Shown here: in pieces, positions 13,004 to 14,811 of the stretch
Layout of the letters: the number at the start of each line of letters is the position of its first letter
How positions within the stretch are numbered: position 1 is the stretch's first letter
Assembly: GCA_964542855.1 (NCBI GenBank)
Contig: CAZIWJ010000067.1
Coordinates: 1 to 14,811 of the forward strand
DNA from: CAZIWJ01 sp964542855
GTDB lineage: Bacteria > Bacteroidota > Bacteroidia > Cytophagales > Cyclobacteriaceae
Reading direction: 5' to 3'
Length of the DNA: 14,811 bases
Position numbers and translations under genes: made by a program
The notes under the pieces: generated by a model
Told to the model about the DNA's origin: nothing
What the model saw: only the letters and a program-made list of their open reading frames with translations
Databases searched by the model: none

Positions 13004-14811
13004 TTAACGCTTGATCAGGATATCCACTGTAACTGTTGCTCCACCGGCACCGGCACGGGCGTCGGAGTCTACAAAGTTACCAGATCCGTCTACAAAATCA
13101 GGCTCGTTTTCCAGTACGTCTACGTCGTCCAGTACAGAAGCACCACCTGCTTCCAGCCAGTTGGCAACAACCTGGCCTTCTGCATTGTTAGTTACCTCGC
13201 CAGATGAAGGTGCATCGGTAGTAATACCACCACCGGTAACTTCAAAAGTTTTAACAAACCGGTCAACAAACTGGCCAAACTCTACTTCAGTAGTGATGTA
13301 ACCATTAGAACCGTCACTTTCTCCACCGTAATTGGCTACCTCTTCAGAGTTAGTAGGATCCAGAACAAAGTCCAGTTCACTGTCAGTGAAATCGCTGTAT
13401 CCCATGGCAATTTCACGGTACTGCCCGGTGTAGGTTACAGATTCCAGGTCGTGTTTAATATCTTCTGTGTAAGCAGGAATAGCAACAGTATAAACACCAT
13501 TGGCATCGGTGGTTACGGTACCGTTAAATAATCCTGGCAGGTCGCCGTTTTCAACTGACACCTGGGCGTCCAGGTCATTATCATCACTATCTTCTGCTTC
13601 CAGGCTGGTTACCAAATCTGTGATGGTACCACTGAAATTGGTAGTTAAGGTAAGTTCAACCCCTTCTATCGGCTTGTTAATAGTATAACCCAGGAACAAC
13701 TGATCGCGGGCCTGCTGCAAAGCGTAGTAAGTATCTACGTTACGGGTTGCATTTGCAACGGCTGTAGAGTCATCATCAGAAGGAGTTGTAAATAAAGTAG
13801 TTGAGTCGGTACCGTCAAGCGAGTTATCGATAATATCGAAAATATCGTCAGGGCCGGTTAACTGATCGGCAATGTCGGGAGTGTTTTCCAGTCCGAATAC
13901 GCCTTCTACACCACCCATTGGCGCATCAACGGTATCCTGAATTACCCCGCGCACGGTCCCGGTTACGGTTACGTTTTCACCAAGGGGAATCAATTCAACG
14001 TCGGCATCCACAGTAACGGGATAGGCATCAATGGGCCCAAGGGTTCCACCACCGGCCAGGTCGAACTCAACATCTGAAGTAGCTTCAGGCAGGTCGATAT
14101 CGAACGAAAAAGTGAGGTAACCGGCGGCTTCTACCGAAATAGTAGCAGTACCCGGCTGCAGGGAATCTAAAGCCACTGCGGCTCCGTTCTGGCTGGCCGT
14201 TACTGTAGCTCCACCGATAGTAGCTACACGAGCGTTTTCAACGTTACCTTCATCAGACTTGTCGAAAACATTTACGTTTAGCACTACCTGCTCTCTGGCA
14301 GCAGCAGATTTAACGATTTCGAAAGCAGCAATGTCTGAATCAGAAGCATCGCGTAGAGCCTGAATGGCAGCAATCCTTTCCTGGATGGACAGTTCAATAC
14401 TATCAGATTGTACAGCAGACCTAACGGCCAGTTCAACGGCATCATCCAGTGAATCCAGTTGCTGATCTTTCAACAGGTTTCTCAGGTCATCCAGCGCTTC
14501 GGCAGTAGCCTCGTCGATATCGGTTTGCCGGATGGCCTCCTCAATTGCCAGGAGGGTTTCCTGCTCGGCAATATCAACGGCCAGTATAGCAATTTGCTCT
14601 TCCAAAAATGCAATATCTTCTGCATTGTCAACAGAATCGGCCTGTCGGTCGAGTTCGGCCTGTAATTCGTTAATCAGGTTCTGCGATACGGCCCGAAGGC
14701 TATCGGCACGCGCCTGGGTTTCGTCGGCAGTATTACGGATCACTTCGGTTGCCGATCCATCGGTAGTTTCCGTCACGTCTATTTCATCAATAACTTCAGG
14801 GGCACAACTGG
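13004..14811 (-). CDS. Large acidic secreted lipoprotein (N-terminus outside window)
   Basis: The frame is open through the right edge, so the gene is partial at its 5' end. The first visible codons read SCAPEVIDEIDVTE (from 14809), and the Cys after Ser looks like the +1 cysteine of a lipobox whose hydrophobic part lies outside; a GTG at 14776 is therefore an internal valine and not a start. After about 12 residues comes a helical, Glu/Gln/Ala/Leu-rich, coiled-coil-like region of about 160 residues. Next is a beta-rich segment with NARVATIGGATVTASQNG and ATISVEAAGYLTFSFDIDLP, resembling carboxypeptidase-regulatory-like or PEGA-type folds. The remaining part, rich in Asp, Gly, Thr and Val, shows a second such motif (TVTTDANGVYTVAIPAYTED). 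Composition is extreme: about seven lysines and no cysteine after the lipobox in about 590 residues, with abundant Asp/Glu. I recognise no enzymatic family; a cell-surface role is likely. A strong terminator follows. Confidence 0.82.
   Translation of the reverse strand, partial: SCAPEVIDEIDVTETTDGSATEVIRNTADETQARADSLRAVSQNLINELQAELDRQADSVDNAEDIAFLEEQIAILAVDIAEQETLLAIEEAIRQTDIDEATAEALDDLRNLLKDQQLDSLDDAVELAVRSAVQSDSIELSIQERIAAIQALRDASDSDIAAFEIVKSAAAREQVVLNVNVFDKSDEGNVENARVATIGGATVTASQNGAAVALDSLQPGTATISVEAAGYLTFSFDIDLPEATSDVEFDLAGGGTLGPIDAYPVTVDADVELIPLGENVTVTGTVRGVIQDTVDAPMGGVEGVFGLENTPDIADQLTGPDDIFDIIDNSLDGTDSTTLFTTPSDDDSTAVANATRNVDTYYALQQARDQLFLGYTINKPIEGVELTLTTNFSGTITDLVTSLEAEDSDDNDLDAQVSVENGDLPGLFNGTVTTDANGVYTVAIPAYTEDIKHDLESVTYTGQYREIAMGYSDFTDSELDFVLDPTNSEEVANYGGESDGSNGYITTEVEFGQFVDRFVKTFEVTGGGITTDAPSSGEVTNNAEGQVVANWLEAGGASVLDDVDVLENEPDFVDGSGNFVDSDARAGAGGATVTVDILIKR

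Noticed and set aside
13040..13065. Short CACCGG-rich repeat as a CRISPR or simple repeat.
   Set aside because: It consists of two or three imperfect copies inside the coding sequence of the lipoprotein and reflects Gly/Ala codons.
13004..14776. Lipoprotein gene starting at GTG 14774-14776.
   Set aside because: The frame continues upstream to the window edge and shows a lipobox-like Ser-Cys, so the GTG is an internal valine codon and the gene is partial.

Overview
The window looks like chromosomal housekeeping DNA from a member of the Bacteroidota, probably a Cytophagales-type bacterium. The clues are the protein flavour (S9 peptidase, GSCFA protein, SPOR protein, large acidic lipoprotein), the near absence of Shine-Dalgarno sites, and promoter candidates resembling the Bacteroidota TTG-N18..20-TAnnTTTG type. 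The assignment rests on recognition, not on a search. One run of 100 N (1584-1683) shows that this is a scaffold with an unresolved join. No rRNA, tRNA, CRISPR array, transposase or phage gene is visible, and no non-coding stretch exceeds about 205 bp.

Layout. Almost everything is on the minus strand. From right to left it holds: a large secreted lipoprotein whose N-terminus lies outside the window (13004-14811); a bidirectional terminator; one plus-strand gene for a membrane-anchored SPOR protein (12396-12941); a divergent tryptophan control region (12205-12375); trpE and trpG (12190-10178); a tightly packed GSCFA protein - thioredoxin-fold YyaL protein - hemB cluster (9984-5960); a single PAS-domain protein (5780-5256); purL and an overlapping NRAMP-like transporter (5196-1697); the N gap; a YrbG-type Na+/Ca2+ antiporter (1550-597); and the first 177 codons of an S9-family peptidase (532-1).

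The clearest regulatory find is a complete, textbook-style transcription attenuator in front of trpE. A 20-codon leader peptide carries tandem Trp codons. Its stop codon lies inside an RNA segment that can pair either backwards (protector hairpin) or forwards (antiterminator), and the forward pairing competes with a GC-rich terminator followed by seven U. This makes TrpE/TrpG anthranilate synthase rather than the folate enzyme; the TrpE residues PIAGT and LLESS agree.

Other points of interest are an NRAMP-fold transporter that has lost the metal-coordinating residues of both TM1 and TM6 and is translationally coupled to purL, a LOV-like PAS protein with proline in place of the flavin-binding cysteine, and a HemB with aspartates in place of the zinc cysteines whose start overlaps the preceding stop. 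I found no convincing sign of a previously undescribed multi-gene system.
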